This document shows positions 29,873 through 40,592 of a stretch of DNA of 64,000 nt, one piece after another. The position numbers and the translations under genes are program-made. Source of the DNA: Vreelandella massiliensis (lineage in GTDB: Bacteria > Pseudomonadota > Gammaproteobacteria > Pseudomonadales > Halomonadaceae); NCBI RefSeq assembly GCF_900155385.1, contig NZ_LT699744.1:639562-703561 (forward strand), given 5' to 3'. Below the pieces are notes generated by a model, which made no database searches, was not told the origin of the DNA, and was given only the letters and a program-made list of their open reading frames with translations. Positions within the stretch are counted from its first letter, which is position 1. Each line of letters begins with the position of its first letter.

Positions 29873-30829
29873 ATGCCAGCATCAGAGGCGGCAAACGCCG
29901 CTAATCGCTTTCGTCATACCAGTGTACTGCTTGACGGCGCCGTCGATACGCTCGTGCATCAGCCCGATGGCGTGTATCTGGATGGCACCTTTGGACGTGG
30001 CGGTCACTCACGGGTTATTTTATCTCGCCTAAGCGAGGCGGGGCGTTTGATCGCGCTCGACCGCGACCCGCAGGCGGTAGCGGCGGCCGCCGAGATAGAT
30101 GACCCCCGCTTTACCATGGTGCAGCGCGATTTTGCTCGCCTGGCGGATGTTGCCCGCGAGCAAAGCGTTCACGGTAAGCTCGCGGGAATTTTGCTCGATG
30201 TGGGTGTCTCTTCGCCGCAACTAGATGACCCCGAGCGGGGCTTTAGTTTTATGCGCAATGGCCCGCTTGATATGCGAATGGACCCGACTCAAGGCGAAAG
30301 TGCGGCGCAATTCCTTGCGCGAGCCAGCGAGGCTGACATCGCCCAGGTGTTCAAAACCTACGGTGAAGAGCGCTTTGCCAAGCGCTTGGCGCGTGCCGTC
30401 GTTACCCGCCGCCGTGAACAACCTTTTACCCATACCGTGGATCTTGCCGAGGTGCTAAAAGCTGCGCACCCGGCTTGGGAAAAGGGCCGGCATCCGGCGA
30501 CCAAAGCCTTTCAAGGCCTGCGTATTTACCTCAATGGCGAACTCGAACAGCTCGACGCCGCCCTAGAAGCTGCCCTAGACGCGCTTGCGCCTGGCGGTCA
30601 CTTAGTGGTGATCAGCTTCCACTCCCTGGAAGACCGCCGCGTCAAGCGCTTTATTCGCCATCACGTGCGTGGCGATACAGATTTGCCCCGGGGCGTGCCT
30701 ATTCGCGATGACCAGCTTAATCGCCGTTTAGAGGCCCTTGGGAAAGGTCAGCGCCCTACGGAGGAAGAAGTGGCGGAAAACCCACGCGCGCGTAGCGCGG
30801 TGATGCGTGCGGCGCGTAAGCGGGCTTAG
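29873..30829 (+). CDS. rsmH: 16S rRNA (cytosine1402-N4)-methyltransferase RsmH
   Basis: 318 residues. Family blocks: [29 protein letters not shown] (SAM site), [20 protein letters not shown] and [16 protein letters not shown]. Start ATG 29873 follows GAGAG; a GTG at 29840 is the longer option. It is the first gene of the dcw cluster here because mraZ is missing. Only 95 bases separate it from rnpB. Confidence 0.96.
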   Translation: MPASEAANAANRFRHTSVLLDGAVDTLVHQPDGVYLDGTFGRGGHSRVILSRLSEAGRLIALDRDPQAVAAAAEIDDPRFTMVQRDFARLADVAREQSVHGKLAGILLDVGVSSPQLDDPERGFSFMRNGPLDMRMDPTQGESAAQFLARASEADIAQVFKTYGEERFAKRLARAVVTRRREQPFTHTVDLAEVLKAAHPAWEKGRHPATKAFQGLRIYLNGELEQLDAALEAALDALAPGGHLVVISFHSLEDRRVKRFIRHHVRGDTDLPRGVPIRDDQLNRRLEALGKGQRPTEEEVAENPRARSAVMRAARKRA

Positions 30830-30831
30830 GA

Positions 30832-31167
30832 ATGGCACGGATCAATGTTCAGCAGTGGGCCGCATCGATGCGTGCCGAGTGGCCATTTCGCCTGCGCTTT
30901 CGGTTGTGGCCCCTTTTCAACGCGCTGCTGTTTTTGCTGTGTCTGGGCACAGGCCTAGCCGTGGTCATCACCACCCATCAAACGCGCGTTGCGTTTGCCG
31001 AGCTTCAGCGCTTGGAGCAGGAGAAAAATCAGCTGCATACCGAGTGGGGTCAGCTGTTGCTTGAAGAGGGCGCTTGGTCGACGCCGGCCCGAGTGGAGCG
31101 TATTGCGACCGAGCGTTTGAACATGCGCATTCCCGATGTCCACGACGTTGAGGTGATTCGGCCGTGA
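30832..31167 (+). CDS. ftsL: Cell-division protein FtsL
   Basis: 111 residues: a cytoplasmic arm of about 27, one membrane helix (FNALLFLLCLGTGLAVVITT, about 28-47) and a periplasmic leucine-zipper-like coiled coil. It joins FtsB and FtsQ and activates FtsWI. Two bases after rsmH, and the stop overlaps the ftsI GTG by four bases. Confidence 0.94.
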   Translation: MARINVQQWAASMRAEWPFRLRFRLWPLFNALLFLLCLGTGLAVVITTHQTRVAFAELQRLEQEKNQLHTEWGQLLLEEGAWSTPARVERIATERLNMRIPDVHDVEVIRP

Positions 31168-32870
31168 GTCGCGCAAACCGAGGCGTTTCATCGCGTGCCA
31201 CTCCCATCGCGCCGCCGCTTGCCGGTGGCCGCTTTCTGCTAGTGCTTTGCGCCATTGTCGCCGTCGCTGTCGTACTCATTGGCCGCATCACGCTGTTGCA
31301 GGTCATTGATCGCCCCTTTCTCCAGAGCCAGGGGGATGCGCGCACAATGCGGCATGAAACGATTCCTGCGCACCGCGGTATGATCACCGATCGCAACGGA
31401 GAGCCGTTGGCGATTTCAACGCCGGTGGTGACGTTATGGGCGAACCCGCAAGAGTTAACCCAAGACCCTCTGCAGCGCGTGGTGCTATCCCAAGCCCTGG
31501 GTATGAACCTGCTTGATTTCGAGGCACGCCTGGCGCGCTTTAGCGAGCATGAGTTCATGTACTTACGCCGCCATATGACCCCTCAAGCCGCCCAGCATAT
31601 TCTCGATTTGCGCACCCCGGGGGTGTACTCCCAGCAGGAGTACAAACGCTACTACCCTGCCGGTGAGGTCGCCGCGCAACTGCTGGGGGTGACCAACGTG
31701 GATGACGTGGGGCAAGAGGGGCTGGAACTGGCCTACCAACCCTATTTGGCCGGCCAGCCGGGGCAGCGGCGGATTCTTAAAGACCGCCGTGGCCGCTTGA
31801 TCCGCGAGCTCGGCGTGTTGAAAGAGGCAGAGCCCGGCGGAGAGCTCACCCTGGCCATCGATCAGCGCCTTCAGTACATGGCATACCGCGAACTGCGCGC
31901 GGCGGTTGCCGAGCATCGCGCGGATGGCGGTGTGGTGGTGATGATGGATGCACGCAACGGCGAAGTGCTGGCGATGGCGAACTTACCCTCGTACAACCCC
32001 AATAATCGCGCCGGCCTCGATCCCCGCGGGCTGCGCAACCAGGCGGTGGTGGATGTGTTTGAGCCCGGCTCGGTGGTGAAACCCCTCGCCATGGCGGCGA
32101 TATTGGAAAGTAGCCAGTTTGATCGCGATACTGTGGTGAATACTTCCCCCGGTTGGATGCGCATTGATGAGTATACGATTCGTGATATTCGCGATTATGG
32201 GCAGCTCGATTTGGCCGGGATTTTGGAAAAATCGTCCAATATTGGGATGTCTAAATTGGCGTTAGAGCTTCACGACATGGCGATTTGGGAAAAATACAAC
32301 CAGCTGGGGTTTGGGCATAATCCCGGTACGGGCTTTCCTGGCGAATCGGCGGGCAGTTTGCCGGCCCCAATTCGTTGGTCGCGTAGCGAGAAAGCCACGC
32401 TATCGTATGGTTACGGTTTATCCGTGACGGCCCTGCAGCTTGCGAGCGCTTACACCGCCATTGCCAATAACGGTGTCAGGATGCCGCCTTCCCTGTTGCG
32501 CCTGAGGCAAGCGCCGGAAGGCATTCCCTCGATTGACCCTGAGGTCGCGAATGATCTGCTGCGTATACTGGAATCTTCGGTTGGCGCTTACTCAGGGGGG
32601 CGTCGCGCGCGGGTAGAGGGGTACCGCGTCGGTGGGAAAACCGGCACCGTGCGTAAAACGGGAGTCTCGGGGTACGACACCAACGCTTACCGTAGCGTGT
32701 TTACCGGTGTCGCACCGATCTCTGATCCGCGTATTGTGACCGTTGTGATGATTGATAACCCCAAAGCCGGTGAGTTTTACGGGGGGGCCGTGGCCGCTCC
32801 GGTTTTTTCCAGCGTCACCGGCAACGCACTGCGGCTGTTGGATGTCCCGCCAGATCATGAGGTGCCCTAG
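31164..32870 (+). CDS. ftsI: Septal peptidoglycan transpeptidase FtsI (PBP3)
   Basis: 568 residues: a membrane anchor (about 24-45), pedestal domain and transpeptidase domain. Active-site motifs: SVVK (Ser303-Lys306), SSN, and KTGT. It cross-links septal wall with FtsW and is the target of aztreonam-type beta-lactams. Start GTG 31164 overlaps ftsL. Confidence 0.97.
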   Translation: MSRANRGVSSRATPIAPPLAGGRFLLVLCAIVAVAVVLIGRITLLQVIDRPFLQSQGDARTMRHETIPAHRGMITDRNGEPLAISTPVVTLWANPQELTQDPLQRVVLSQALGMNLLDFEARLARFSEHEFMYLRRHMTPQAAQHILDLRTPGVYSQQEYKRYYPAGEVAAQLLGVTNVDDVGQEGLELAYQPYLAGQPGQRRILKDRRGRLIRELGVLKEAEPGGELTLAIDQRLQYMAYRELRAAVAEHRADGGVVVMMDARNGEVLAMANLPSYNPNNRAGLDPRGLRNQAVVDVFEPGSVVKPLAMAAILESSQFDRDTVVNTSPGWMRIDEYTIRDIRDYGQLDLAGILEKSSNIGMSKLALELHDMAIWEKYNQLGFGHNPGTGFPGESAGSLPAPIRWSRSEKATLSYGYGLSVTALQLASAYTAIANNGVRMPPSLLRLRQAPEGIPSIDPEVANDLLRILESSVGAYSGGRRARVEGYRVGGKTGTVRKTGVSGYDTNAYRSVFTGVAPISDPRIVTVVMIDNPKAGEFYGGAVAAPVFSSVTGNALRLLDVPPDHEVP

Positions 32871-32886
32871 GTTTGAAGGAGAAAGC

Positions 32887-34380
32887 ATGACATTAAGTTC
32901 ACGCGATGTAGTCACGGCGCTCAAGCAGGTATGGCCAACGGCAAAGCTGCCAGAAGCCTTACCCGGGTTGCCTGACAACGTGCGACTGATCACCGATTCA
33001 CGCCTCGTTAAGCCAGGGGATATTTTTATCGCCGTGCCCGGCAGTCAGCGTGACGGGCGCGACTTTATCGAGGCGGCACTTGATGCGGGAGCCGCGTTGG
33101 TGCTCAGCCACGCACGTAATGGCGACGTGAGTCTTGAGGGGCGCGTGCTGGTTATGCCGCACTTGTCGCTGCGCTTGGGCGAGCTGGGCCGCGCTTTGTT
33201 CAAAGTGCCAAGCGATATCGACGTGATCGCCGTGACGGGCACCAACGGCAAAAGTTCGGTCACTCACTATATCGCCGATCTAAGCGATCAGCTCGGTACG
33301 CCTGCGGGAGTGGTCGGCACGTTGGGGGTGGGGCGCACCGGCACATTGGCGGATAGCGGCTTGACCACGCCGGGGCCGCTGGCACTGCAAGCCACGCTGG
33401 GCGAAATGGCCCATGACGGCGTGCGTCGTATTGCTCTTGAAGCCTCCTCTCACGCGCTTGACCAAAATCGCTTGGATGCGGTGGATGTCAAAGTGGGTGT
33501 CTTCACCAACCTAACCCGCGACCACCTGGATTATCACGGCAGCATGGCCGCCTATGCCGCGGCGAAATCCAAGCTGTTTCGCCGCAGGGAGCTGGAACTC
33601 GCCGTGGTCAATGGCGATGATCCTCTTGCGCGGCTGATGTTGTCAGGCTGCTCGGACGAGGTTCGGGTATTGGCGACCGGGCAAGACGAAGCGGTAACGC
33701 TACGCGTGCTTGAGTGGTCGCCCCATGCCAAAGGGCAGCAGGCGGTTATCGCCACGCCTGACGAGGAGAAAGTGCTCAATTTTGCCCTGATGGGGCGCTT
33801 TAATCTGGATAACGTCTTGTTGGCCATGGCCACGCTTTACGGTTTGGGCGAATCCATCGACGCGCTCGTGAGTGCCGCGGCGCATATTGCGCCGGTACCC
33901 GGTCGCATGGAGTTATACCAGCGAGATGGCGCCCCAAGTGTGGTGGTGGATTACGCGCATACACCGGACGCACTGCATAAGGCGCTGCAGGCGTTGCAAG
34001 CCCATTTAGGTCATGCCGGCCGCTTATGGTGCGTGTTTGGCTGCGGTGGGGATCGCGATAGCGGCAAACGAGCGGAGATGGCGCGCGTTGCCGAGGCCCA
34101 CGCGGATCACTGCGTGGTGACCGATGATAACCCGCGTAGCGAGTCCGCCGCGGCGATCCGCCAGGAGATCCTCTCAGGTTTTAGTCAGGCGGATAACGTC
34201 ACCGAGATCGGCGATCGGCGTGCCGCGATTGCGCATGTGGTCGCAAGCGCGGGCCCCGATGATGTCATTCTGGTAGCCGGTAAAGGCCACGAAGCGTACC
34301 AAGAGATAAACGGTGAGCGTGAGCCGTATCGGGATAGCGACGAAGTGCAAAAGGCCTTGGACGCACGAGGCCAAGCATGA
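32887..34380 (+). CDS. murE: UDP-MurNAc-tripeptide synthetase MurE
   Basis: 497 residues. Mur-ligase P-loop TGTNGKSSVTH and the specificity motif DNPR (in VTDDNPRSESA), which marks meso-diaminopimelate-adding enzymes as in other Gram-negatives. Start ATG 32887 with GAAGGAGA upstream; the frame is open back to 32752 inside ftsI. Overlaps murF by four bases (ATGA). Confidence 0.97.
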   Translation: MTLSSRDVVTALKQVWPTAKLPEALPGLPDNVRLITDSRLVKPGDIFIAVPGSQRDGRDFIEAALDAGAALVLSHARNGDVSLEGRVLVMPHLSLRLGELGRALFKVPSDIDVIAVTGTNGKSSVTHYIADLSDQLGTPAGVVGTLGVGRTGTLADSGLTTPGPLALQATLGEMAHDGVRRIALEASSHALDQNRLDAVDVKVGVFTNLTRDHLDYHGSMAAYAAAKSKLFRRRELELAVVNGDDPLARLMLSGCSDEVRVLATGQDEAVTLRVLEWSPHAKGQQAVIATPDEEKVLNFALMGRFNLDNVLLAMATLYGLGESIDALVSAAAHIAPVPGRMELYQRDGAPSVVVDYAHTPDALHKALQALQAHLGHAGRLWCVFGCGGDRDSGKRAEMARVAEAHADHCVVTDDNPRSESAAAIRQEILSGFSQADNVTEIGDRRAAIAHVVASAGPDDVILVAGKGHEAYQEINGEREPYRDSDEVQKALDARGQA

Positions 34381-35756
34381 CCGCGTTAACGCTAAAAGAG
34401 GTAGCGCATGCGGTAGGGGGCGAATGCTCGGGCGGCGATGAGGCGTTAAACGTGACGTCGGTCGTAACGGACTCACGTCGTATCTCACCGGGATGCCTAT
34501 TTGTCGCGCTAAAAGGGGAGCGTTTTGACGGCCACGCTTTTCTTGCCTCGGCGTATGCGCAGGGTGCCGTGGCGGCTCTGGTATCTCAGCGTGACGATGA
34601 GTGCCCGCTTCCCCAGATCATCTGTGCAGATACGCGGCTAGGGCTTGGGCTGCTTGCATGCGCGTGGCGAAAGCGCTGGCAAGGGCCGGTGGTAGCGATT
34701 ACGGGTAACAGCGGCAAAACCACGGTAAAAGAGATGACCGCGGCGTTGCTGAAAGCCTACGGTACGGTGCATGCGACCCAGGGGAACCTAAATAATGATA
34801 TCGGCGCACCGTTAACCCTTTTAGGGTTGTGTGCGTCACATCGTGCCGCTGTTGTCGAGTTAGGGGCCAACCACCTAGGCGAAATCGCTTGGACCGCTCC
34901 TTTGGTCAAGCCCCAAGTGGCGGTGATCACTAACGTGACTGGCGCGCACGTGGGCGAGTTTGGTGGCATGGGGCAAATTGCCCAGGCCAAAAGCGAAATT
35001 CTGCACGCCTTGCCTTCTCATGGCACGGCGGTGCTTAACCGTGATGATCGCTACTTTCACTTTTGGCAGCAGTGCGCAGCGCCAAGGCAGGTAGTGAGCT
35101 TTGGCCTGCACCCCGAGGCCCAGGTAAGCGCCAAGGCGCTTTCTTGTGATGCCCAAGGGCGTTATGCTTTTACGCTTATTAAAAACGGGCAGGCGCTTGG
35201 TCGCGTCACGCTTTCGCTAGTGGGCCAGCACAATGTGCTCAATGCCTTGGCGGCCGCGGCCGCGGCGCTGAGTATCGGGGTACCAAGCGATGAGGTGGTC
35301 GCTCGCCTGTCAACGCTTACCGCCTTGCCGGGGCGCCTTCAGGTAGTCTCGCACCGCCAAGGTGGCGCGCTTTTGGATGACTCCTATAACGCTAACCCCG
35401 GTGCGGTGAAAGCCGCGCTGGAGGCGCTTATGCGCTTTCCGGGGCCACGCTGGTGCGCGCTAGGCGCCATGGGGGAGCTTGGCACCGAGTCAGACGCGCT
35501 TCATGCAGAGGTGGGGGCTCATGCTGCCAGGCTGGGCGTCGATCAACTGTTGACGCTCGGGGAAGCGGCAAAACCCGCCAGCGAGGCGTTTGGTCAAGGG
35601 CATCATTTTGCTGACTATGCCGCACTTGAGGCGTTTCTGGTGCACGCCTTGCCGCCTAATGCCAGTTTATTGGTCAAAGGGTCGCGTAGCGCTGGAATGG
35701 AGCGTTTGGTCGAGGCGTTGCGCATAGACGATTCATACTTAGAAACATCATGTTAA
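34377..35756 (+). CDS. murF: UDP-MurNAc-pentapeptide synthetase MurF
   Basis: 459 residues. ATP site ITGNSGKTTVKEM and family motifs TQGNLNNDIGAPLTLL and LLDDSYNANPGAVKAAL. It attaches D-Ala-D-Ala to UDP-MurNAc-tripeptide, using the dipeptide made by Ddl at 42048. Confidence 0.97.
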   Translation: MTALTLKEVAHAVGGECSGGDEALNVTSVVTDSRRISPGCLFVALKGERFDGHAFLASAYAQGAVAALVSQRDDECPLPQIICADTRLGLGLLACAWRKRWQGPVVAITGNSGKTTVKEMTAALLKAYGTVHATQGNLNNDIGAPLTLLGLCASHRAAVVELGANHLGEIAWTAPLVKPQVAVITNVTGAHVGEFGGMGQIAQAKSEILHALPSHGTAVLNRDDRYFHFWQQCAAPRQVVSFGLHPEAQVSAKALSCDAQGRYAFTLIKNGQALGRVTLSLVGQHNVLNALAAAAAALSIGVPSDEVVARLSTLTALPGRLQVVSHRQGGALLDDSYNANPGAVKAALEALMRFPGPRWCALGAMGELGTESDALHAEVGAHAARLGVDQLLTLGEAAKPASEAFGQGHHFADYAALEAFLVHALPPNASLLVKGSRSAGMERLVEALRIDDSYLETSC

Positions 35757-35776
35757 CCATAAGGTAACCGCCGTTC

Positions 35777-36859
35777 ATGTTACTCCATTTGGCGAATTTC
35801 TTAGCGCAGTTTCAACCGGGCTTACAGGTGTTTAACTATTTGACGCTGCGCGTTATTTTAGCGTCTCTTACCGCACTCCTGCTCTGTTTATGGCTTGGTC
35901 CATGGGTAATTCGGCGCTTGGTGGAGGGGCAGATTGGCCAGGCGGTTCGTGATGATGGCCCACAGTCCCATTTGTCTAAAGCGGGCACGCCCACCATGGG
36001 CGGGGCGATGATTCTGATCGCCATTGCCTTGAGCACGCTGCTTTGGGGCGACCTGACTAACCACTATGTCTGGGTGGTGCTCGGCGTGACCCTTGGGTTT
36101 GGCGCCATTGGCTGGGTGGATGACTACCGCAAAGTCGTGGAGAAAAATCCCCGTGGCTTGCCGGCACGCTGGAAGTATTTCTGGCAGTCGGTGGTGGGGC
36201 TTGGCGCCGCTGCCGTGCTCTATCTCACCGCTGCGACACCGGTGGAAACCAGTCTTTTACTCCCGGTGTTTAAAGATATTGTCATACCATTGGGCGTTTT
36301 TTATATCGTGTTGACCTATTTGGTCATCGTGGGCAGCTCCAACGCGGTGAACTTAACCGATGGTCTCGATGGCTTGGCCATTATGCCCACTGTTTTGGTG
36401 GCCATGGGGCTTTCAGTGTTTGCCTACGCCAGCGGCAATACCGTCTTTGCCAACTACCTGCACATTCCCTTCATCGCCGGCACCGGCGAACTGGCGGTTT
36501 TTTGCGCCACGATTGCAGGCGCTGGGCTCGGCTTTTTATGGTTTAACACCTATCCCGCGCAAGTCTTTATGGGCGATGTGGGTGCGTTAGCGCTAGGCGC
36601 CGCGCTAGGGGTTGTCGCGGTGATTGTGCGCCAAGAGATCGTGCTTTTCATCATGGGGGGCATCTTTGTCCTTGAGACTGTCTCCGTCATTTTGCAAGTG
36701 GGCTCTTACAAAATGACCGGGCGGCGTATCTTCCGTATGGCCCCTTTGCACCACCATTACGAATTGAAAGGGTGGCCAGAGCCAAGGGTCATCGTACGTT
36801 TTTGGATTATCACCGTTGTGCTGGTGCTGCTTGGCTTGGCCACGCTCAAGATTCGCTAG
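35777..36859 (+). CDS. mraY: Phospho-MurNAc-pentapeptide translocase MraY
   Basis: 360 residues, ten predicted membrane helices. Catalytic aspartate pair in GWVDDYRKV, the [10 protein letters not shown] loop and the [20 protein letters not shown]-terminal motif are all intact. It makes lipid I on the inner leaflet. Confidence 0.98.
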   Translation: MLLHLANFLAQFQPGLQVFNYLTLRVILASLTALLLCLWLGPWVIRRLVEGQIGQAVRDDGPQSHLSKAGTPTMGGAMILIAIALSTLLWGDLTNHYVWVVLGVTLGFGAIGWVDDYRKVVEKNPRGLPARWKYFWQSVVGLGAAAVLYLTAATPVETSLLLPVFKDIVIPLGVFYIVLTYLVIVGSSNAVNLTDGLDGLAIMPTVLVAMGLSVFAYASGNTVFANYLHIPFIAGTGELAVFCATIAGAGLGFLWFNTYPAQVFMGDVGALALGAALGVVAVIVRQEIVLFIMGGIFVLETVSVILQVGSYKMTGRRIFRMAPLHHHYELKGWPEPRVIVRFWIITVVLVLLGLATLKIR

Positions 36860-36865
36860 GAGGCC

Positions 36866-38266
36866 ATGATGATAGCCGTGCCAAAAGGCGCCACCGTGGT
36901 GGTGGGGCTAGGGATTTCAGGGCGTGCCATCTGTCGCCATTTGGCACGTCACGGTGTGCCTTTTGTGATTGCCGATACACGAACGCATCCGCCCGGGCTT
37001 GATGACGTCAAACGTGCGTATCCCGACGTGGCTATCCATTGCGGCCCGCTAACCGAGCTTGACCTTAGCCAAGTGAAAGAAGTGGTGGTAAGTCCTGGTG
37101 TCGATCCCCGCGCCCCCGGCCTTGACGCCTTGGCCGATGCAATCAACCCCAATACCGGTGAACCTCGCGTTGTGGGCGAAATCGCGCTTTTTGTGCGCGC
37201 GGCCACGGCACCCATTGCCGCGATCACCGGTTCCAATGCCAAATCGACCGTGACCACGCTACTGGGAGAAATGGCCTTAGCCTCAGGCGTAAACGCGGCG
37301 GTGGGCGGTAATCTAGGCACCCCGGCGCTCGATCTTTTGGCGCAGAAACCCGAGTCAGAGCTGTATATTCTGGAGCTTTCCAGCTTCCAGCTCGAAACCA
37401 CGCCCCAACTGGGCGCCAAGTGCGCGGCATTTCTTAATCTATGCGAAGATCACCTGGATCGCCACGGCGATATGGCGACCTACCGTGCGGCGAAACAGCG
37501 TATTTTTTTCGCGGCTGAACATGCCGTGGTCAACGCCGACGACCCCAATACCTGGCCAGATGCCGCCAGTAACGTTGCGGATGTCACTTACTTTACGCAT
37601 AAGGCGCCAACAGAGAGTGATCGGGAGTGGGGGCTGGGGAAAAGCGCGGGTGAACTCTGTTTGATGCAGGGCAAAACCCCTTGGCTGCCAGTGCGCGAGC
37701 TGGGTATGACCGGACGGCACAACCAGCTCAATGCATTGACGGCGTTAGCGATGGGGCGGCTGCTAGGCTTTGAACGTAAGGCAATGATCGATGTGTTGCG
37801 TCAATTTAATGGGTTGAAACATCGCAGCGAGTGGGTCGCCACGGTCAATGGCGTGAGCTTTGTCAATGACTCAAAGGGCACCAACGTAGGGGCGACACTG
37901 GCGGCGATTGAGGGGATCGGCCCCACGCTTAGCGGCCAGCTTATTTTGCTCGCCGGGGGCGATGGTAAAGGGGCTGACTTCTCTCCTTTAGCTGACCCAC
38001 TTGGGGTTTACGCACGCCAAGCGCTGCTATTTGGGCGTGACGCCCCCCGCCTTGAGGCCGCGTTAAACGCGCACGTGGAAACGCATCGCTTCGCCGGTTT
38101 AACCGAGGCACTGGAAGCGGCGGCAGGTGCCGCCAAGCCGGGCGATTGTGTGCTGCTGTCGCCGGCGTGCGCAAGTCTGGATCAATTTCCTAACTATCAG
38201 CGCCGGGGCGAGGTCTTTTGCCACTGGGTGAAAAAGTACGCTGCCTCTCAGCAGGAGCGTTTATGA
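36866..38266 (+). CDS. murD: UDP-MurNAc-L-alanine:D-glutamate ligase MurD
   Basis: 466 residues. N-terminal Rossmann-like VVVGLGISGRAICRHLARHG, ATP site ITGSNAKSTVTTLL and NDSKGTNVGATLAAI. The P-loop has Ala-Lys-Ser where most have Gly-Lys-Ser/Thr (SNAKST), which also occurs in other MurD proteins. AGGAGG is right upstream of ATG 36866, so ATG 36869 is also possible. Its stop overlaps ftsW by four bases. Confidence 0.96.
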   Translation: MMIAVPKGATVVVGLGISGRAICRHLARHGVPFVIADTRTHPPGLDDVKRAYPDVAIHCGPLTELDLSQVKEVVVSPGVDPRAPGLDALADAINPNTGEPRVVGEIALFVRAATAPIAAITGSNAKSTVTTLLGEMALASGVNAAVGGNLGTPALDLLAQKPESELYILELSSFQLETTPQLGAKCAAFLNLCEDHLDRHGDMATYRAAKQRIFFAAEHAVVNADDPNTWPDAASNVADVTYFTHKAPTESDREWGLGKSAGELCLMQGKTPWLPVRELGMTGRHNQLNALTALAMGRLLGFERKAMIDVLRQFNGLKHRSEWVATVNGVSFVNDSKGTNVGATLAAIEGIGPTLSGQLILLAGGDGKGADFSPLADPLGVYARQALLFGRDAPRLEAALNAHVETHRFAGLTEALEAAAGAAKPGDCVLLSPACASLDQFPNYQRRGEVFCHWVKKYAASQQERL

Positions 38267-39447
38267 CCCTTTGGCTTAAGCGTTGGCAAACGACCCTTTC
38301 AGCGCGCGACTTGCCCTGTGATATTTGGCTTTTGATGGCGGCGATGGCGCTGGCGGCGTTGGGCTGGGTCATGGTCAGTTCGGCGTCGATCGGCCTGCTC
38401 GATAGTAGCTTTTACTATGTGCGCCAGCACGGCATTTTTCTCTTTTTGGCGATCCTGGCAACCCTTGCGGTGGTTAGCCTTCCCTTGGAAGCATGGCGGC
38501 AGAATGCCGGTTTGTTGATGCTTGCGACCCTATTTCTACTGGGGTTGGTGCTCTTTATTGGTCAGGAAATCAACGGCAGCAAGCGCTGGATTGCATTACC
38601 CGGGCCGTTTCCCAGTATCCAGGTGTCTGAATTCGGCAAGCTGGGCTTGGTGCTCTACATGGCGGCGTTTATGTCGCGTTTTACCTACGAATTACGCCGC
38701 CGCGCCTTAAGTGTATGGCGGCCGTTAGTGGTCTTGGCTTTGCCGGTCGGGCTCTTGCTTGCCGCGCCGGACTTTGGTGGCGCGGTGGTGTATAGCATTG
38801 CGGTGATTGGCATGCTGGTGATGGCCGGGGCTTCGATGTTTTTACTACTGCTAATAGGACTGCTGCTGGGTGGTGGGGCGGTGCTGCTAGTGGTCATAGA
38901 GCCGTACCGCCTGGCTCGCTGGACCAGCTTTCTCGACCCCTGGGCAGATCAATTCGCTACCGGGTATCAGCTAACACAGGCGCTGATTGCCTTTGGTCGC
39001 GGCCATGTCACTGGCACCGGCCTGGGCAATAGCGTGCAGAAACTTCACTATCTGCCCGAGGCGCATACCGACTTTATTTTCGCCGTCCTGGCAGAAGAGC
39101 TGGGGATGATCGGGGCTATTAGCTTGGTGCTACTTTTTACGCTGCTGATTATACGGGCGTTATTGATTGCCCGGCGTGCCGAAATTGCCGGGCACCTTTT
39201 CGGTGCCTATGTGAGCTACGGGCTGAGCTTTATCATTGCCGCCCAGGCTTTTATCAATATGGCGGTGAGCTCCGGTTTGCTGCCGACCAAAGGATTGACG
39301 CTGCCGCTTATCAGCTATGGCGGCTCTAGCCTGCTGGTGACAGGCATCATGGTTGGACTGTTGCTGCGCCCCGATGTTGAACCCCGCCGACAGCCCCGGC
39401 GTAAGCCCACTCCCTATAAAGCGCGTCGCGAGCCGCGCCTTTCTTAG
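38263..39447 (+). CDS. ftsW: Septal peptidoglycan polymerase FtsW
   Basis: 394 residues, a SEDS polytopic protein with about ten helices. SEDS signatures: GSKRWIALPG, PDFGGAVVYS, EAHTDFIFAVLAEELGMIG and LPLISYGGSSLLVTGIMVG. It polymerises lipid II with FtsI. Start ATG 38263 follows CAGGAG. Confidence 0.97.
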   Translation: MTLWLKRWQTTLSARDLPCDIWLLMAAMALAALGWVMVSSASIGLLDSSFYYVRQHGIFLFLAILATLAVVSLPLEAWRQNAGLLMLATLFLLGLVLFIGQEINGSKRWIALPGPFPSIQVSEFGKLGLVLYMAAFMSRFTYELRRRALSVWRPLVVLALPVGLLLAAPDFGGAVVYSIAVIGMLVMAGASMFLLLLIGLLLGGGAVLLVVIEPYRLARWTSFLDPWADQFATGYQLTQALIAFGRGHVTGTGLGNSVQKLHYLPEAHTDFIFAVLAEELGMIGAISLVLLFTLLIIRALLIARRAEIAGHLFGAYVSYGLSFIIAAQAFINMAVSSGLLPTKGLTLPLISYGGSSLLVTGIMVGLLLRPDVEPRRQPRRKPTPYKARREPRLS

Positions 39448-39497
39448 ACGGGGAACGAGCAAGTGGTCGCGAAACAAAACCAAGGAGCCGCGAGATA

Positions 39498-40592
39498 ATG
39501 ACGGCGTGTCAACGTGTATTAATCATGGCGGGAGGCACCGGTGGCCACGTGATCCCGGCGCTTTCGCTGGCAAGGGCGCTGAAAGCGCAAAATGTGGAAG
39601 TTCAGTGGCTAGGGAGCCCCAGGGGGATTGAAAACCAACTGGTTCCCGATGCGGGGATACCGCTGCATCAATTGCGTATCAGCGGTCTGCGGGGTAACGG
39701 TGTGGGCGGTTGGCTTAAAGCGCCGATCAATATTGCCCGCGCGGTATGGCAGGCGCGTGCCATCATACGCCGCTTTCGTCCCGATGTGGTGGTGGGGCTT
39801 GGCGGCTTTGCCAGTGGCCCCGGCGGCATTGCCGCTTGGTTGAGCCGTACACCCCTTGTCATCCATGAGCAAAACGCCGTTGCCGGGCTAACAAATCGCA
39901 CGCTGTCACGTTTGGCAAAGCGCACCTATGCCGCATTCCCGCAAGCCTTTGGCCAGCGCGCCGAGGTGATTGGTAACCCGGTGCGAGCGGATATTGCCGC
40001 ACTGGGAGAAACGCCTCGTCAGGCGGAGGAAATGCGCTCGCGGCGGTTACGCCTTTTAATCGTAGGTGGGTCATTGGGGGCCGTCGCGTTAAATGAGCGC
40101 CTGCCGCCGGCCTTAGCCAAAATAGACCCGGCGCAACGTCCCGACGTCTGGCATCAGGCCGGCAAAAATCGCGATGAAGCCACCCGGGCGGCGTATCAGG
40201 CGCAAGGCGTCGAGGCCAGGGTAAGCCCTTTTATCGACGATATGGCCGAGGCTTACGACTGGGCGGATCTCGTGGTTTGTCGTTCAGGGGCGTTGACGGT
40301 GGCAGAGTTGGCGGCGGCGGCGAAGCCCGCGCTGTTTGTGCCGTTTCCTTTTGCGGTGGATGATCATCAGCGTATTAATGCTCAAGTGTTGGTCGAAGCA
40401 AACGCTGCCGTTTGTGTGGTGCAGTCGGCATTGACCGAGGCAAGACTTGACCAAGAGCTAAGTCACTTATTGAGCCCTGATGTGCTTGCCTCAATGGCGG
40501 CAAACGCACGTCAAGGCGCCTATCTCGATGCGACCGAGCGGCTAATGCAAGGCTGTTTGACACTTGCCCAGAAGGAGAGTGTGCGTGACTGA
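39498..40592 (+). CDS. murG: Lipid II synthase MurG
   Basis: 364 residues, GT-B glycosyltransferase. N-terminal [16 protein letters not shown] and C-terminal [20 protein letters not shown] form the lipid-I and UDP-GlcNAc sites. It converts lipid I to lipid II at the inner face of the membrane. AAGGAG is about ten bases upstream. Overlaps murC by eight bases. Confidence 0.97.
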   Translation: MTACQRVLIMAGGTGGHVIPALSLARALKAQNVEVQWLGSPRGIENQLVPDAGIPLHQLRISGLRGNGVGGWLKAPINIARAVWQARAIIRRFRPDVVVGLGGFASGPGGIAAWLSRTPLVIHEQNAVAGLTNRTLSRLAKRTYAAFPQAFGQRAEVIGNPVRADIAALGETPRQAEEMRSRRLRLLIVGGSLGAVALNERLPPALAKIDPAQRPDVWHQAGKNRDEATRAAYQAQGVEARVSPFIDDMAEAYDWADLVVCRSGALTVAELAAAAKPALFVPFPFAVDDHQRINAQVLVEANAAVCVVQSALTEARLDQELSHLLSPDVLASMAANARQGAYLDATERLMQGCLTLAQKESVRD